The position numbers and the translations under genes were made by a program. Under the pieces are notes generated by a model. It made no database searches. It had not been told where the DNA came from and was given only the letters and a program-made list of their open reading frames with translations. From Acidobacteriota bacterium (GTDB taxonomy: Bacteria; Acidobacteriota; Terriglobia; Acidiferrales; UBA7541): a DNA stretch of 64,000 nt. Within the stretch, counting starts at the first letter, position 1. Each line of letters starts with the position of its first letter. The stretch covers positions 124,001 to 188,000 of the forward strand of contig JABCZG010000007.1 in NCBI GenBank assembly GCA_013289835.1, written 5' to 3'. Below, piece by piece: positions 25,561 to 35,700 of this stretch.

Positions 25561-26139
25561 ATGGCCTCTTCCGTCGAAGAGATTCGCCGCCAACTCGAGG
25601 AAAGCGCTCGCGTTAAGCAGAGTTTTTCCAAGGGGCTGGTGGAGCGGATCGCGCAGTTCGCGGAGAAATCCGCGGCGGCACTACGCGCGGGCGGGAAGAT
25701 TGTTTTCTTTGGGAATGGCGGCAGCGCTGCCGACGCGTTGCATCTTTCCGCTGAGCTGACGGTTCGGCTGCGCAACGACCGCCAAGGACTTGCGGCGTTG
25801 GCGCTGACGACAAACCCCTCCGTGCTGACGGCTGCGGGCAATGACTACGGATTCGAATGGATTTTTTCGCGCCAGATCGAATCACTCGTGGCTCCGCAGG
25901 ACGTCCTCGTGGCGCTTTCCACCAGCGGTGACAGTGCCAACATCTTGCGCGGCGTTGAAGCTGGGCGCGCTCGCGGCGCCTACCTGGTCGCACTCACAGG
26001 GGAGACTGGTGGCAAGCTCGCGGGTAAAGTTGATCTGCTCTTGAATGTTCCCTCACTCGATGCGCAGCGCATCCAGGAATGCCATATCACCATTGGCCAC
26101 ATCGCCTGCGCCCTCATCGAACAACTGGCGATCGGTTAA
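25561..26139 (+). CDS. gmhA: SIS-domain sugar isomerase, GmhA-like
   Basis: This 192-residue sugar-isomerase-domain protein is closest in form to sedoheptulose-7-phosphate isomerase. Motifs are GGKIVFFGNGGSAADALHLSAEL near residue 44, the NDYGFEWIFSRQIESL segment, the phosphate loop ALSTSGDSANIL near 120, and a C-terminal CHITIGHIACALIEQL. The SAEL glutamate and the CHITIGH histidine are at positions used in GmhA catalysis. It makes D-glycero-D-manno-heptose-7-phosphate for LPS core or S-layer glycans. No heptose kinase or adenylyl/guanylyl transferase lies nearby, so partner genes must be elsewhere, or it isomerises another sugar such as a DiaA-like relative. Confidence 0.85.
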   Translation: MASSVEEIRRQLEESARVKQSFSKGLVERIAQFAEKSAAALRAGGKIVFFGNGGSAADALHLSAELTVRLRNDRQGLAALALTTNPSVLTAAGNDYGFEWIFSRQIESLVAPQDVLVALSTSGDSANILRGVEAGRARGAYLVALTGETGGKLAGKVDLLLNVPSLDAQRIQECHITIGHIACALIEQLAIG

Positions 26140-26219
26140 TCCTGACAATGGTTTACGAGCTGTTTTGACTTCCATTTGGGGAGTCGCATCAAAGCTGCGG
26201 TTGCGACTATCCTTGAGGA

Positions 26220-26939
26220 ATGAAATCTGGCGACCTTTTTCTCGAAGCAGAATGGCGCTTTCTCGCCATGTTGAACTACGAGGTGGACTCCGCACTTCTT
26301 CAGAAGTTTGTGCCATCAGGAACGGAGCTTGACCGATGGAATGGAAAGGTCTTAATCAGTCTGGTGGGATTCCGTTTTCTGAAAACAAAAATATTCGGAA
26401 TCTCTTTTCCTTTTCACCGCAATTTCGACGAGGTGAACCTTCGCTTCTATTTGCAACGCCACACAGAGAACGAAGTCAGGAGAGGTGTGGCATTCATCAA
26501 GGAAATTGTTCCCCGCTGGATGATTGCCACCATCGCCCGCCGTGTTTACAACGAGAATTACGTAGCGCTGCCCATGTCGCACAAAATCGATTCGAACTCG
26601 GCGGGACTTGCTGCGGAATACGCCTGGCAAACTCATACGGGGTGGAACAGGATTAGCCTCGCCACAACGGGTGATGCATTCCTGCCGGAAAATAATTCGG
26701 AAGCAAAATTTATCACGGAACACTATTGGGGTTACGCTTCACTGCGAAATGGAGGTTGCATCGAATATCGCGTCGTCCATCCTCCCTGGAAGGTTTGGAA
26801 GGTTCGCGACGCGAAACTCGAAGGCGACGTGACTGAACTTTATGGTCGTGACTTGGCCGCCGCTCTCAGAGGCGCCCCGGTTTCGGCATTTCTCGCGGAA
26901 GGCTCCAAGGTTGAGGTGCATCGAGGAAGAAGGCTTTAG
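26220..26939 (+). CDS. DUF2071 (YqjF-like) family protein
   Basis: This 239-residue soluble protein matches the DUF2071/YqjF pattern. It opens with FLEAEWRFLAMLNYEVDSALLQKFVPSGTELD, where the family normally has W-x-x-L and a short proline-glycine turn. VLISLVGFRFLKTKIFGISFPFHRNFDEVNLRFYL follows, then VAFIKEIVPRWMIATIARRVYNENY. The function of the family is unknown; members sit near varied metabolic genes and can act as accessory proteins. Base composition is visibly more AT-rich than the surrounding sugar genes, and the 80-bp gap upstream has no clear promoter, so it may be a later insertion into the locus. The start at 26220 is the first Met before the conserved core. Confidence 0.78.
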   Translation: MKSGDLFLEAEWRFLAMLNYEVDSALLQKFVPSGTELDRWNGKVLISLVGFRFLKTKIFGISFPFHRNFDEVNLRFYLQRHTENEVRRGVAFIKEIVPRWMIATIARRVYNENYVALPMSHKIDSNSAGLAAEYAWQTHTGWNRISLATTGDAFLPENNSEAKFITEHYWGYASLRNGGCIEYRVVHPPWKVWKVRDAKLEGDVTELYGRDLAAALRGAPVSAFLAEGSKVEVHRGRRL

Positions 26940-26951
26940 GGGATAAGGGAT

Positions 26952-27842
26952 CTATTGTGCTTTTGACAGTTCTACGCGGGCGGTCGCGAACGGCATGACG
27001 GCTTCCAGAAGCACAGGCGTATGCGCGGCGTTGTTGGCAAGGTAGAGCGTGAAATTTGCATCCTTCATTTCCACGCCGTTTTCGAACACGCGAATTTCGA
27101 TTTTGGAGGCTTTGTAATTTCCGGCTGGCACGACGACGTCCGCGGACGACGCTCTTAGTCTTGCGCGCGCGTCGTAGAGTTTGTGTCCGTCGTAGACTGG
27201 ACTGCTTACTTCAGGCGTCTTCGTCCAATCGACGTTGCGCAGGTATTGCATCATGCCGAGCGGGTCGCGGGTGCCGGGCAGCACGCGCGCGGCGGTCGCA
27301 TCCGCGGGCGCTGGCTCTTTTCCGGTGGTGGTCATGCGCTGCACGGATTCCACCTTCTGTCCGCGCTCGCTCAGGTGCATTTCGTATTGCAAACTCGCCA
27401 TCGTCGCCGCATCGCTGTAGGAATCAAATTGATCGTCCAGCTCGAAGACCATGCGCAGCGGATTTTCCGTGTGCGCGAAGGCTTGCAAATGCCACGCGCT
27501 TCTTCCAACAAAATTGCCGCGCCCGGCTACCTGCAGCCGCAGAGTCGCGACATTGTCCAGCTTGGAGACGTTGGCCGTGTATTCTAGAACTTCTCCGGCT
27601 CTTAGCGGCAACCCAGTGTCCGCTGGTAGAGCAGCCTTTTTCGGATCGGTGTTGAATACGGAAACAGGAGTAGCAGCGGTTGCCGGCTTCTCCGCTGGAG
27701 GCGCTTCGCGAAAACCTGGCGGCTCCGGCACGGCGACTTCCGGAATGGGCTCCGCCCCCTTTGCGTGCAACCAGTAAAATGCTCCCGCGGCACACCCTAA
27801 TGCTGCAAACGCGGCAATTCCAACTGTCATCCGGCGGCTCAT
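26952..27842 (-). CDS. DUF3108 domain protein, single-pass membrane or secreted
   Basis: This is a protein of about 296 residues. From the preferred ATG at 27842 (MSRRMTVGIAAFAALGCAAGAFYW) it has one N-terminal hydrophobic segment, then a Pro/Glu/Ala-rich linker. From about residue 75 a DUF3108-like beta domain follows: LRAGEVLEYTANVSKLDNVATLRLQVAG, FELDDQFDSYSDA and MHLSERGQKVESVQRM. The C terminus has AGNYKASKIEIRVFENG and LYLANNAAHTPVLLEAVMPFATARVEL. The domain is common in envelope proteins of Gram-negative bacteria, and no activity is established. The longer ORF to 27932 adds a basic stretch without similarity. It is divergent from the epimerase gene at 28084. Confidence 0.72.
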   Translation of the reverse strand: MSRRMTVGIAAFAALGCAAGAFYWLHAKGAEPIPEVAVPEPPGFREAPPAEKPATAATPVSVFNTDPKKAALPADTGLPLRAGEVLEYTANVSKLDNVATLRLQVAGRGNFVGRSAWHLQAFAHTENPLRMVFELDDQFDSYSDAATMASLQYEMHLSERGQKVESVQRMTTTGKEPAPADATAARVLPGTRDPLGMMQYLRNVDWTKTPEVSSPVYDGHKLYDARARLRASSADVVVPAGNYKASKIEIRVFENGVEMKDANFTLYLANNAAHTPVLLEAVMPFATARVELSKAQ

Positions 27843-28010
27843 GCTTTTTGTGTGACGCTCCCTTGAAACAAACCTTGGCGCGCGGCGCATCCGTCGTACA
27901 ATATTTCTTCGTACGCGGGTTTCATCCGGCACCCTTCGCCGGACCGCAGCGAGCTATCAGCGTATCAAAACGCGGGCCGGTCGTCTTAGCCGGGCTTGCG
28001 TCAAGGGCAC

Positions 28011-28074
28011 CGGCGGCCAAGAGCCGCCGTCAAACCGCATCACCGGCCGCGAAGCGGCCGCCAGAGCTAGGAGG
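28011..28074 (+). promoter_or_regulatory. two tandem GC hairpins directly before the ribosome-binding site
   Basis: Hairpin 28011-28029 has a 7-bp CGGCGGC/GCCGCCG stem and a 5-base loop. Hairpin 28044-28060 has a 7-bp CGGCCGC/GCGGCCG stem and a GAA loop. AGGAGG (28069-28074) follows, nine bases before the ATG at 28084. Such paired stems in a leader could act in mRNA stability or translational control of the epimerase gene. No known riboswitch consensus is visible. Confidence 0.35.
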
Positions 28075-28083
28075 ATTCCCCAC

Positions 28084-29049
28084 ATGCGCTACCTCGTTAC
28101 AGGGGGCGCCGGATTTATCGGCTCGAATACCGTGGACGAACTCGTCCGCCGCGGCCACAGCGTCGTGGTCCTCGACGATCTTTCCGGCGGCAAAGAAGAA
28201 AATCTCGCCGAGATTCGCAGCAAGATTACTCTCATCAAGGGCAGCATCACCGACATCGAAGTCGTCCGCAAAGCGATGCATGAAGCGGACTACGTCATTC
28301 ATCTGGCCGCGCGAACGTCCGTGCCGCGCTCGGTGAAAGATCCCATCGAAACCAACCGGGTCAACATAGACGGCACGCTCAACGTGCTGATCGCGGCGAA
28401 AGACGTGAAGGTCAAGCGCGTCGTTTTCGCGGCTTCCTCTTCCGCGTACGGGGAGACGCCGACGCTTCCCAAGGTCGAATCCATGCAGCCGCAGCCGATT
28501 TCACCGTACGGCGTAACCAAATACGTCGGCGAGCTTTACGGCCAGGCATTTGGGCGCTGTTACGGGCTCGAGAACGTCTCTTTGCGTTACTTCAATATTT
28601 TTGGGCCGCGCCAGGATCCCAGTTCGCCCTATTCGGGCGTGCTCGCAAAATTCTGCACGGCGTTTCTCGAGGATACGCAGCCGGTGGTCTTTGGAGACGG
28701 CGAGCAGACGCGCGACTTTACGTTTGTCGAAAACGCGGTACAGGCGAATCTTCTGGCCTGCGAGGCGCCCAATGTCTCCGGGAAGGTGTTCAACGTGGGC
28801 ACGAGCGGACGCATCTCGCTCAATGACGTCCTGCTCACGCTCGGGAAAATAACCGGCAAGACGCTCGAAGCCAAGTACGAGCCTCCGCGTGACGGTGACA
28901 TCCGCGACTCTCAGGCTGACATCTCGCAAGCCAAGGAATTTCTTGGCTATGATCCGCGGATTACCTTCGAAGATGGATTGAGCCGCACGTTTGAGTGGTA
29001 TCAATCCACCCAGGCGAAAGTGCAAGCGCAGGCAAAATCCGAAAAGTAG
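28084..29049 (+). CDS. UDP-glucose/GlcNAc 4-epimerase-like SDR (WbpP/GalE-type)
   Basis: This 321-residue extended SDR begins with VTGGAGFIGSNTVDELVRRGH and DDLSGGKEENL. YVIHLAARTSVPRSVKDP, ASSSAYGETPTLPK, the catalytic Tyr/Lys in SPYGVTKYVGE and YFNIFGPRQDPSSPYSGV follow. These last two blocks are typical of the WbpP/GalE and UDP-GlcNAc(A) 4-epimerase group. A perfect AGGAGG at 28069-28074 supports the ATG start. It probably interconverts gluco- and galacto-configured nucleotide sugars, possibly the UDP-HexNAc or uronate made by the dehydrogenase at 24199. The C-terminal tail is charged and Gln/Lys-rich. It closes the polysaccharide locus and converges with the large secreted amidohydrolase gene. 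Confidence 0.9.
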   Translation: MRYLVTGGAGFIGSNTVDELVRRGHSVVVLDDLSGGKEENLAEIRSKITLIKGSITDIEVVRKAMHEADYVIHLAARTSVPRSVKDPIETNRVNIDGTLNVLIAAKDVKVKRVVFAASSSAYGETPTLPKVESMQPQPISPYGVTKYVGELYGQAFGRCYGLENVSLRYFNIFGPRQDPSSPYSGVLAKFCTAFLEDTQPVVFGDGEQTRDFTFVENAVQANLLACEAPNVSGKVFNVGTSGRISLNDVLLTLGKITGKTLEAKYEPPRDGDIRDSQADISQAKEFLGYDPRITFEDGLSRTFEWYQSTQAKVQAQAKSEK

Positions 29050-29067
29050 TGGGCGGGAAGCCGCGAG

Positions 29068-29087
29068 GAGCCTCAACTCTGAGGCTC
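29068..29087. terminator. hairpin between convergent genes
   Basis: A perfect 8-bp stem, GAGCCTCA/TGAGGCTC, with a 4-base loop fills the 60-bp gap between the epimerase stop (29049) and the convergent propeller/amidohydrolase stop (29110). There is no T-run on either side, so it may be a bidirectional, factor-assisted terminator or an RNA-stabilising hairpin. Confidence 0.35.
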
Positions 29088-29109
29088 GCCGCGCACGCTC
29101 GTTACCGTG

Positions 29110-32100
29110 TCAGGGTTGAACCGTCTTTCCGTAGCTCAGCGGCTCGCCGGGTTTGGGCCGGTCGTAATTGTTCCAGAACCACAGCGGTTCCAGTTTTTTC
29201 TGCTCGGGCCAGACCTGATCCAGCGTGTCGCCTTCAAACAATTCCCCGTTTTTCATCACCCAATGAATGGTGTTGGTGTTGTGAATATCGTCGAGCGGAC
29301 TCTTGTCCATGATCACTAGATCCGCCAGCTTGCCTGGTTCTATCGAGCCCAATTCCTCCGGCCTCCCGATAATTTTTGAACCGTTGAGTGTGGCGCAGCG
29401 CAAAACCTCGAGAGGCGTCATCCCCCCGCTGGCCAGCATCCACATCTCCCAGTGATAGCCGATCCCTTGCATTTCCCCGTGACTGCCGACACCCACGAGG
29501 CCGCCCGCGTGGACCAGCTTTGTCATTTGCGCGGCCAACTTTGGAAAGGCGTACTCATCCTTGCGGAACCAGTCAGGGCGGCGCTTGGTCCGCTGGTCCA
29601 GGATGCGGTGCGGAACGAAGTGATTAAGCTTCGCGTTATCGTGCACTTCGCTGTTCTCGAACCAATAGTCTTCTCCGAACGGACCACCGTAATTCACGAT
29701 CAATGTCGGCGTTTCCGCGATGCCGGACTTCGCGAACATTTGCAGCACGTCGTTAAAAAGCGGCGTGATGGGCAGGGTGTGCTCGTTGCCATGAAAGCCG
29801 TCAATCACATGCGTCAGGTTGAGCTTCAGGTCCAGCGCGCCTTCCGTCGTTGGCATCATCTCCAGCTCTTTGGACGCTTGCACCATGAACTGCCGCTGCT
29901 TGCGATCGCCCACGACGTAACTCTTGATGTTGTGCGTGCCATAATATTTTCTATACTTCGTCAGCACGCCTTTCACTTCCTCGACCGACTTGAAGTCGTT
30001 GTCATGGAAGACGCCGGGCCCCGTCGAAAACGCGCGCAGTCCAATGACGTCGCCGCTGTCCACCAGGTCCTGATAGGCAAACATATCGTTGGTGCCGGTC
30101 TGCACATCCAGGCCGGAAGTGACGCCATAGGCCAAATTCGAGAGGAACGACCAATTCTGGGTGTCCAGAATGCCGCGCCGGATTTCCGTCCAGTGCGCGT
30201 GGGTGTCAACGAAGCCCGGAACAATGGTCTTTCCAGACATGTCGAATACTTTCGCGCCCGCTGGAACGCTGCCCTTCGCGCTCACGCTCTTGATCCGGTT
30301 GTTTTCGATGATGATGTCGGCGTTCTTAAGGACCTCATCGCCCTTCATCGTTACGACCGTGGCGCCGCGCAGGACAATCGTGCCCTTCGGCGTTTTCCGT
30401 GGAACTTCCAGGTCCACCGCAATCTCCTGGACGTCCTTTTCCTGCTCCTTCAGTTTCTTTTCGACTTTTTTCTCGTCCTTCTTTTCGTCCTTCTTGTCAT
30501 CCTTCTTTGCGTCCGCTGTCTGCGCCCCGGTATCCTTCTTGTCTTTACTAGCGTCCTTCGCGTCGTCGTCTTTCTTGTCGTCGTCTTTCTTGTCGCCGTC
30601 TTTCTTGTCGCCGTCTTTCTTTTCATCTTTCGGTGGCTCGAAAGAAATAGCGCTCAGTGGCTCGCGGAACAGGCTTGAGCCAACCGCCCACGTAATTGTT
30701 TTGCCGCCATCGGCCCAGGCAAAGTAATCCGCGCCGATGTCCGTCAAGCGTTTCACGGGCAACGAAGGCGTCGTGACGTTTACCATCGGCGCTTCTCCGC
30801 CGACGATGGGCATGGCAATCAGATAGAGCTGGTTCATCACATGCGCCAGCACCCACTGTCCGTCGGGGCTTGGCTGGATGTCATCGGCAGGCACCGGTTC
30901 TTCCGCAAAAACGCCCAATCCCTTGACTTGCAGGTGCACGCGGCGATCCGTACCGTCATACCGCAGTGAAACGAGACCCTGCGGGGTGTAGACATAAATG
31001 CGATCTTTTTCCTGCGTGAAGTGCGGACCGCCTGCGCCGCGTGCCGGTAGAATCAAATTGGCGTCGCCACCGTCCGCGGGAATCCAGACGAGGTCGGCAT
31101 TGGCGGTTTGTCCGCCGTCGAACGTGCTGTTCTCGCGGTCATAGGCGTTGCCGCGGAGCAGCACGATCTTCGATCCATCCGGCGACCACGCCGGATTGCT
31201 GTACACCGCCAACGACTTCGACAATCGCGCCGGAGTTCCGCCCGCTGATGGAATCCTCCAAAGTTCTCCGCCCGAACTGGACCAGGTCACATAAACAACG
31301 GACGTACCGTCAGGCGACCATGCGGGCTGAAATTCGTGCGCGTTTCCGCTGGTTAACCGCTGCGGCTTCCCGCCCGGAATATCCATCGTGTAGAGGTGGG
31401 TCATGGCGGAAAACACCATTTTCTTCCCATCAGGCGATTCCACGGGGTCCATGATCAAACGCACCTTCACCGGGCCTTGTTCCACCTTTTGCGGAAAATC
31501 CAGCTTGGGCCCCAAGTCCTGCGAAACCTGCGCCTTGAACGGAATCACCTTTTCCGATCCGGTGGCCAGGTCCAGACGTTTGATTTTTCCATCCTGGTTG
31601 TAGACGATTTCCTTTCCGCCCGGCAGGAAGGCATAGCCGGGGAAAACGTCGCGCGTAAATCGGGATTCCTGGTCGTCGCGCGTGACCGGATATCTCACCC
31701 AGTGATCTTCTCCCGTCTCCAGGTTGCGCAGACGCAGTCCCGTTTCCGTTTCGTAGCGCGTCGCATAGACAATTTGCTTGCCATCGGGAGAGAGCCAAGG
31801 GCGGAACGCGCTTTCGATCTGCCTAATAATCTCGTCTTCATCGCCGGTCTTGCGGTCGCGCCGAACGATGCGCCAGAGCGGGAACTGTGCGTTGTAGGAG
31901 AATGGGCCCAGGCGCACGGCGTAGTACAGATATTTTCCGTCTGCCGAGGCCACCACTCCCACTGCGTTCTGCCGGTCGGCGCGCCGCGTTGTGGGCGTCG
32001 GCTTCGACTTCGTAATCTGCACGCCCGAGCCGCCATCCACGTGATACATCCAGATTTCATTTGCTCCGATTCCAAATGGCGCTTTCGAAACGAAAATGTA

Positions 32101-32628
32101 CTTGCCATCGGGTGACCAGTTCGGCGAGGTGAATTCGTTTTTCGGATCTTTCGAAACCTGCTTCGCACCTGTTCCGTCCGCGTGCATGATCCATACGTTT
32201 TCGCTGCCTTCGCGGTCGGAAAGAAACGTAATCCATTGTCCATCGGGAGAAAATCTTGGTTGGCTGTCAAAGGCCATCCCGCCGGAGATCAGTTTGGCTT
32301 GCCCGCCTTCGATGGGGAGAGTGTAGATATCACCCAGCAGTTCGAATACGATCGTCTTGCCATCCGGCGAAACATCCAGCGAAATCCATGTGCCTTCGTC
32401 CGTGGTGAACTCGATTTTCCGCTCCGGCTTGAGCGGCAGGCCCTTTTTCTCGTCTTTCTTTTCGCCTTTATTCTCGTCCTTCTTTTCTTCTTCCTTGTCC
32501 TGGTCCGTGATCTCCTGAAGCCTCGTGGCGGCGCGGAGCGAAAAGGGGCCTCCAAAAATGGACCCCACCAACATCGCCAGGACCGCCGCCCACACACTAC
32601 CGCGCAGACTGAGCTGCTTTACGTTCAT
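29110..32628 (-). CDS. secreted TolB-like beta-propeller fused to an amidohydrolase domain
   Basis: This exported protein has about 1172 residues. From the ATG at 32628 (GGAGG six to seven bases upstream) it starts MNVKQLSLRGSVWAAVLAMLVGS, a signal peptide. Repeated PD40/TolB motifs such as FSPDGQWITFLSDREG, WSPDGKYIF and AWSPDGTSVVYVTW fill roughly residues 60-600 and form one or two propellers. A long Lys/Asp/Glu-rich linker follows near 650-760. The C-terminal amidohydrolase opens at GATVVTMKGDEVLKNADIII and has the metal-binding VPGFVDTHAHWTEIRRG, then GGLVGVGSHGEMQG. Such fusions are common in Acidobacteria and are probably periplasmic or surface hydrolases acting on peptides or cyclic amides. 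The substrate is unknown, and the missing HxH-partner residues were not all checked. Confidence 0.85.
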   Translation of the reverse strand: MNVKQLSLRGSVWAAVLAMLVGSIFGGPFSLRAATRLQEITDQDKEEEKKDENKGEKKDEKKGLPLKPERKIEFTTDEGTWISLDVSPDGKTIVFELLGDIYTLPIEGGQAKLISGGMAFDSQPRFSPDGQWITFLSDREGSENVWIMHADGTGAKQVSKDPKNEFTSPNWSPDGKYIFVSKAPFGIGANEIWMYHVDGGSGVQITKSKPTPTTRRADRQNAVGVVASADGKYLYYAVRLGPFSYNAQFPLWRIVRRDRKTGDEDEIIRQIESAFRPWLSPDGKQIVYATRYETETGLRLRNLETGEDHWVRYPVTRDDQESRFTRDVFPGYAFLPGGKEIVYNQDGKIKRLDLATGSEKVIPFKAQVSQDLGPKLDFPQKVEQGPVKVRLIMDPVESPDGKKMVFSAMTHLYTMDIPGGKPQRLTSGNAHEFQPAWSPDGTSVVYVTWSSSGGELWRIPSAGGTPARLSKSLAVYSNPAWSPDGSKIVLLRGNAYDRENSTFDGGQTANADLVWIPADGGDANLILPARGAGGPHFTQEKDRIYVYTPQGLVSLRYDGTDRRVHLQVKGLGVFAEEPVPADDIQPSPDGQWVLAHVMNQLYLIAMPIVGGEAPMVNVTTPSLPVKRLTDIGADYFAWADGGKTITWAVGSSLFREPLSAISFEPPKDEKKDGDKKDGDKKDDDKKDDDAKDASKDKKDTGAQTADAKKDDKKDEKKDEKKVEKKLKEQEKDVQEIAVDLEVPRKTPKGTIVLRGATVVTMKGDEVLKNADIIIENNRIKSVSAKGSVPAGAKVFDMSGKTIVPGFVDTHAHWTEIRRGILDTQNWSFLSNLAYGVTSGLDVQTGTNDMFAYQDLVDSGDVIGLRAFSTGPGVFHDNDFKSVEEVKGVLTKYRKYYGTHNIKSYVVGDRKQRQFMVQASKELEMMPTTEGALDLKLNLTHVIDGFHGNEHTLPITPLFNDVLQMFAKSGIAETPTLIVNYGGPFGEDYWFENSEVHDNAKLNHFVPHRILDQRTKRRPDWFRKDEYAFPKLAAQMTKLVHAGGLVGVGSHGEMQGIGYHWEMWMLASGGMTPLEVLRCATLNGSKIIGRPEELGSIEPGKLADLVIMDKSPLDDIHNTNTIHWVMKNGELFEGDTLDQVWPEQKKLEPLWFWNNYDRPKPGEPLSYGKTVQP

Positions 32629-32781
32629 GCCTGTTCCTCCGTAAAAGTTTTGAAGACATATGAAACTAGAATTTCTGGATTGGCTGCGGATAAGCAGCCC
32701 GCCAAACTGCACACTTTTTCTGCTTCTTAGACGCGCACCGCTCCAAAGTGTTTCGGCGTGCGGCGTTTTCCTGCCTGCGGA

Positions 32782-35700
32782 TTACTCTGCTTCGTCTTCT
32801 CCGCCGCGCCCGCCGCGTGGTTGCAGCGGGGCGGGAACGATGTGCGGAATCCCGGCGTCATTCATCTTTTTATTCAGCGCGGGAAGGTCTTCGTCGGCAA
32901 TCTTCTTGACCTGTGCCGACGCGTCACTCACCAGCGGGATCAGCTCCGTCAGCTTTTCCTTTTGTTGCCCGCCGGGCACAGCCGCAAACTCATCCAGGTC
33001 GCCGAGCAGTCCCTGCACTTGGTTCGGCAGCGGATCGGGTTTCCATTCGAATGGCGGTCCCGCATTCCCCAGGCCCTGCCGCTCGCGGATAAATTTTTCC
33101 GCAACTGCATCCACTTTCTTCTGCAGCTCATCGGCGGATTTGACGATTTCCTCGGGGATCTTCGTCGTGTTTGGTTTGCCCGCGTCTTTCTTCCACTGCT
33201 CTCTCGCGGTTTTTAAAGCGGTCTGGATGCCTTCAATGGTTCTGCGGTCCTTGTCCGAGGTTTTGGCCATCGCATAGAGCTGATCGATCGTCTCGCGCCG
33301 CGCCGCTCGATCGGCGGCGGAAATTGCGATCCGCGGATCTTCTTCGACCGTGACTTTTTGCGTCGCTTCCTTATCACCCGCCTTGATCTTGATGGTGTAT
33401 TCGCCCGGCTCGACGAGCGGTCCGCGCGGCCCAAATCCAAATCCCGCCGCGGCAGCTTCCAGTTGTTGCGGCGTGGCCTCGGCCGGCGAGTTCGAGCGCA
33501 AATCCCAGTTTGTGCGGTTGACGCCCGCCAATCCCGGGCCGTCAAACTCCCGGAGCACTTTTCCGTCTTTGTCGAGCACGGTAATTTTGACTTTGCCTTC
33601 CTTTTTCTCGCCGGCATCGGTCTTCGTTTTATCTTCTTCCGCGTCCTTCTTGTCCTTCTCGTCCTTGTCTTTCTTCGGCGCCTCCGCAGGCACAGCGTCC
33701 TTCAGGTAGTAATTCAGAATCGCGCCGTACAAAGGATTCTTGGCGATAAAAAGTTTCTGGCCCGCGAACCACTGTCTGTGCCGCAGATGCCAGGTCGTTG
33801 CCGTGCGCGGGGGGAACAGCGTCAAAGGAGACGCCGTCACGTTCCCATCCATTTTTTCGATAGGGGTCAAATCGTCAAGAATCCAGATCGAGCGCCCGTG
33901 CGTCGCCAGCACCAGGTCGTTTTCCCGCGCCTGGATTTCGATGTCATCCACCGGCACCGTCGGAAAATTATTTTTCAGCGCCGTCCAGTTCGCGCCGCGA
34001 TCCCACGACGCCCACAGTCCGAACTCCGTCCCCGCAAATAATAGGCTGGTGTTCCGCGGATGCTCACGCACCACGTGAACGCTTCCCGCTGAATCCGGAA
34101 TGCCGTTGCGAATCGCCTTCCATGTCTCGCCGTAGTCATTCGTCCCAAAAAGATAAACGTTGTAGTCGTCTCCTCGGTGCCCGTCAAACGCCAATAGCGC
34201 CGCGCCTTCACTGGTCTTCGACGCCACCACGCGGCTCACGTAGGTTCCCTTTGGGACTCCCGGCACCTTCGTCGCAACGTTCTTCCACGTCTTGCCTCCG
34301 TCTCGTGTCACCTGGACATTACCGTCGTCCGTGCCCACCCACAGTACATTGGCCGTCAGCGGCGATTCGCTGAGCGTTGTAATCGTCGGATACTCTTGCA
34401 CTCCGTCGTGCCGCGACAACGTATTCTTATCTGGCGTCTTACCAAAAATCTGCAACTTGTTGCGGTCCGCTCCGCTCGTCAGGTCTCCGCCCAGTCGCGT
34501 CCACGAATCCCCGCGGTCTGTCGACTTGAACAAATAGTTTCCGCCATAATAGATCGTAGTGTGTTCATGCGCGGAAACCGCCACCGGCGAGTTCCACTGG
34601 AAACGGTAGTGCGGCTCCCCGGCCTTGGCCTCCGGCTTAATCAGGCGCATCTGCGAAGTCCGCATGTCCAGCCGGCTCAAGTCGCCATCCTGCGACTCCG
34701 TATAAACGATCCACGGCTCCGTGTTGTCGATGGCCGCGTAAAATCCATCGCCACCGGGCATCAGCGTCCAGTCTTCGTTCTTGATTCCTTCCCGCGCCAG
34801 CGACATGCTTGGCCCGCACCAACTGGCGTTGTCCTGCAAGCCCCCGCAAATGCGATAAGGCTTCTCGTTGTCGAGAGCGACTTCGTAAAACTGTCCGATC
34901 GCGATGGTATTGATGAAATCCCAAGTCTTTCCCGTGTCATAGCTCCAGTGAATGCCGCCGTCGGACCCCGCGAGCATGTGGCTGGAGTCTGCGGGATCGA
35001 TCCACATGGCGTGAAAATCGCCATGAATTCCAGTAACGCGCTGCGTCGAAAACGTCTTTCCGCCATCCTCGGAATAAAACATCTGCGCACCCAGCGACCA
35101 GATCCGCAAATCATTGTTGGGATCAATCCGCACCTGGCTGTAGTAGGACGGCCGCGGATCCGTATCGCTCATCTTCTTCCACGTTTCGCCTTTGTCCTCG
35201 CTGCGGTAGATTCCGCCTTTCTCGTGTTGCACCAGCGCGTAAACGATGGTCGAATCTCTGCGGTAAATGTCCAGCCCAATGCGCCCGGTCTCTCCTCCGT
35301 TTTCATACGGCAATCCCTTTGTCAATTTCTTCCACGTCACGCCGCCGTCGATCGTCTTGTAAATGGCGCTGTCCGGCCCGCCGCCGTTGAAGCCAAAAGG
35401 CGTTCGGCGCCGTTGGTAGGCGGCTGCATAAAGCGTGTCCGGACTTTCCGGGTCCATCGCTATGTCGCTGACACCTGTGTCGTCATTGATCTTCAGCATC
35501 TGCGCCCACGTTTTCCCACCATCCGTTGTTTTGTAAACGCCGCGCTCGGGATTCGGTCCCCAGAGGTGGCCGAGCGCCGCCACATACACCACGTCCGGGT
35601 TCTTCGGATGAATCACAATCCGCCCGATGTGCCGCGTCGCATCGAGGCCCATCTTCTTCCAAGTCTTGCCTCCGTCCAGCGACTTGTACGCCCCGTCGCC

